A stretch of DNA of 64,000 bases from assembly GCA_022496805.1 (NCBI GenBank), contig CM040100.1, forward strand, positions 24,395,009-24,459,008, given 5' to 3'. How positions within the stretch are numbered: the first letter of the stretch is position 1; every line of letters starts with the position of its first letter. Under the pieces are notes generated by a model. That model was not told where the DNA came from. It did no database searches and saw nothing but the letters and a program-made list of their open reading frames with translations. This DNA is from Pohlia nutans. Taxonomy: Eukaryota > Streptophyta > Bryopsida > Bryales > Mniaceae. Made by a program: the position numbers and the translations under genes. This document shows positions 63,983 to 64,000 of this stretch, piece by piece.

Positions 63983-64000
63983 TGATTGGTTCACGACAAT

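Overview
The window is nuclear DNA of a green land plant. A chloroplast calcium-sensor protein (CAS), a plant-type MIRO GTPase with 14 coding exons, a sorbitol dehydrogenase and an RTN4IP1-type oxidoreductase are all split by short spliceosomal introns. The noncoding DNA is AT-rich and crowded with small DNA transposons. Plant-typical Stowaway-, Tourist- and CACTA-like MITEs occur beside a Tc1-like DD34E element and many TTAA-flanked, piggyBac-like MITEs. The last two are unusual for flowering plants, so a bryophyte, lycophyte or fern is my guess; the species cannot be read from this sequence alone.

Layout: 1-3.2 kb holds MITEs. 3.5-6.7 kb is sorbitol dehydrogenase (-, 6 exons, 358 aa). 6.7-13.4 kb is gene-poor with several TTAA elements. 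13.4-17.6 kb is an RTN4IP1-like oxidoreductase (-, 8 exons, 364 aa). 20.4-23.5 kb is CAS (-, 6 exons, 390 aa), which faces a small GC-rich gene with an N-terminal lipidation motif (+, 26.3 kb) across a shared upstream region. 27.6-33.1 kb is MIRO (-, 642 aa). 35.8-39.7 kb is a pair of 1586-bp Tc1-like elements in inverted orientation. 39.7-41.3 kb is the 3' half of an RPA70N-domain gene. 43.0-48.7 kb is a 1171-aa coiled-coil protein (-, 9 exons, perhaps 3 more at the 5' end). 49.7-64 kb is almost entirely MITEs and AT-rich DNA, plus one orphan terminal exon.

The main discovery is at 35.8-41.3 kb. The two Tc1-like copies bracket 680 bp that carries the first exons of the RPA70N gene on the minus strand, while the rest of that gene lies on the plus strand outside the pair. 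Joining the two broken ends at a single TA keeps the reading frame and completes an RPA70N fold. The simplest reading is that one element inserted into the coding exon, another inserted upstream, and the piece between them was then flipped by recombination between the inverted copies (or was mis-oriented in assembly). The protein itself is unusual: two tandem RPA70N-like folds with introns at matching positions, joined by an acidic, tryptophan-rich linker.

Gene structures were built by hand from reading frame, GT/GC-AG splice sites and remembered family patterns. In every multi-exon model for the four named families, and in the coiled-coil gene, the exon phases close exactly. No searches were run.
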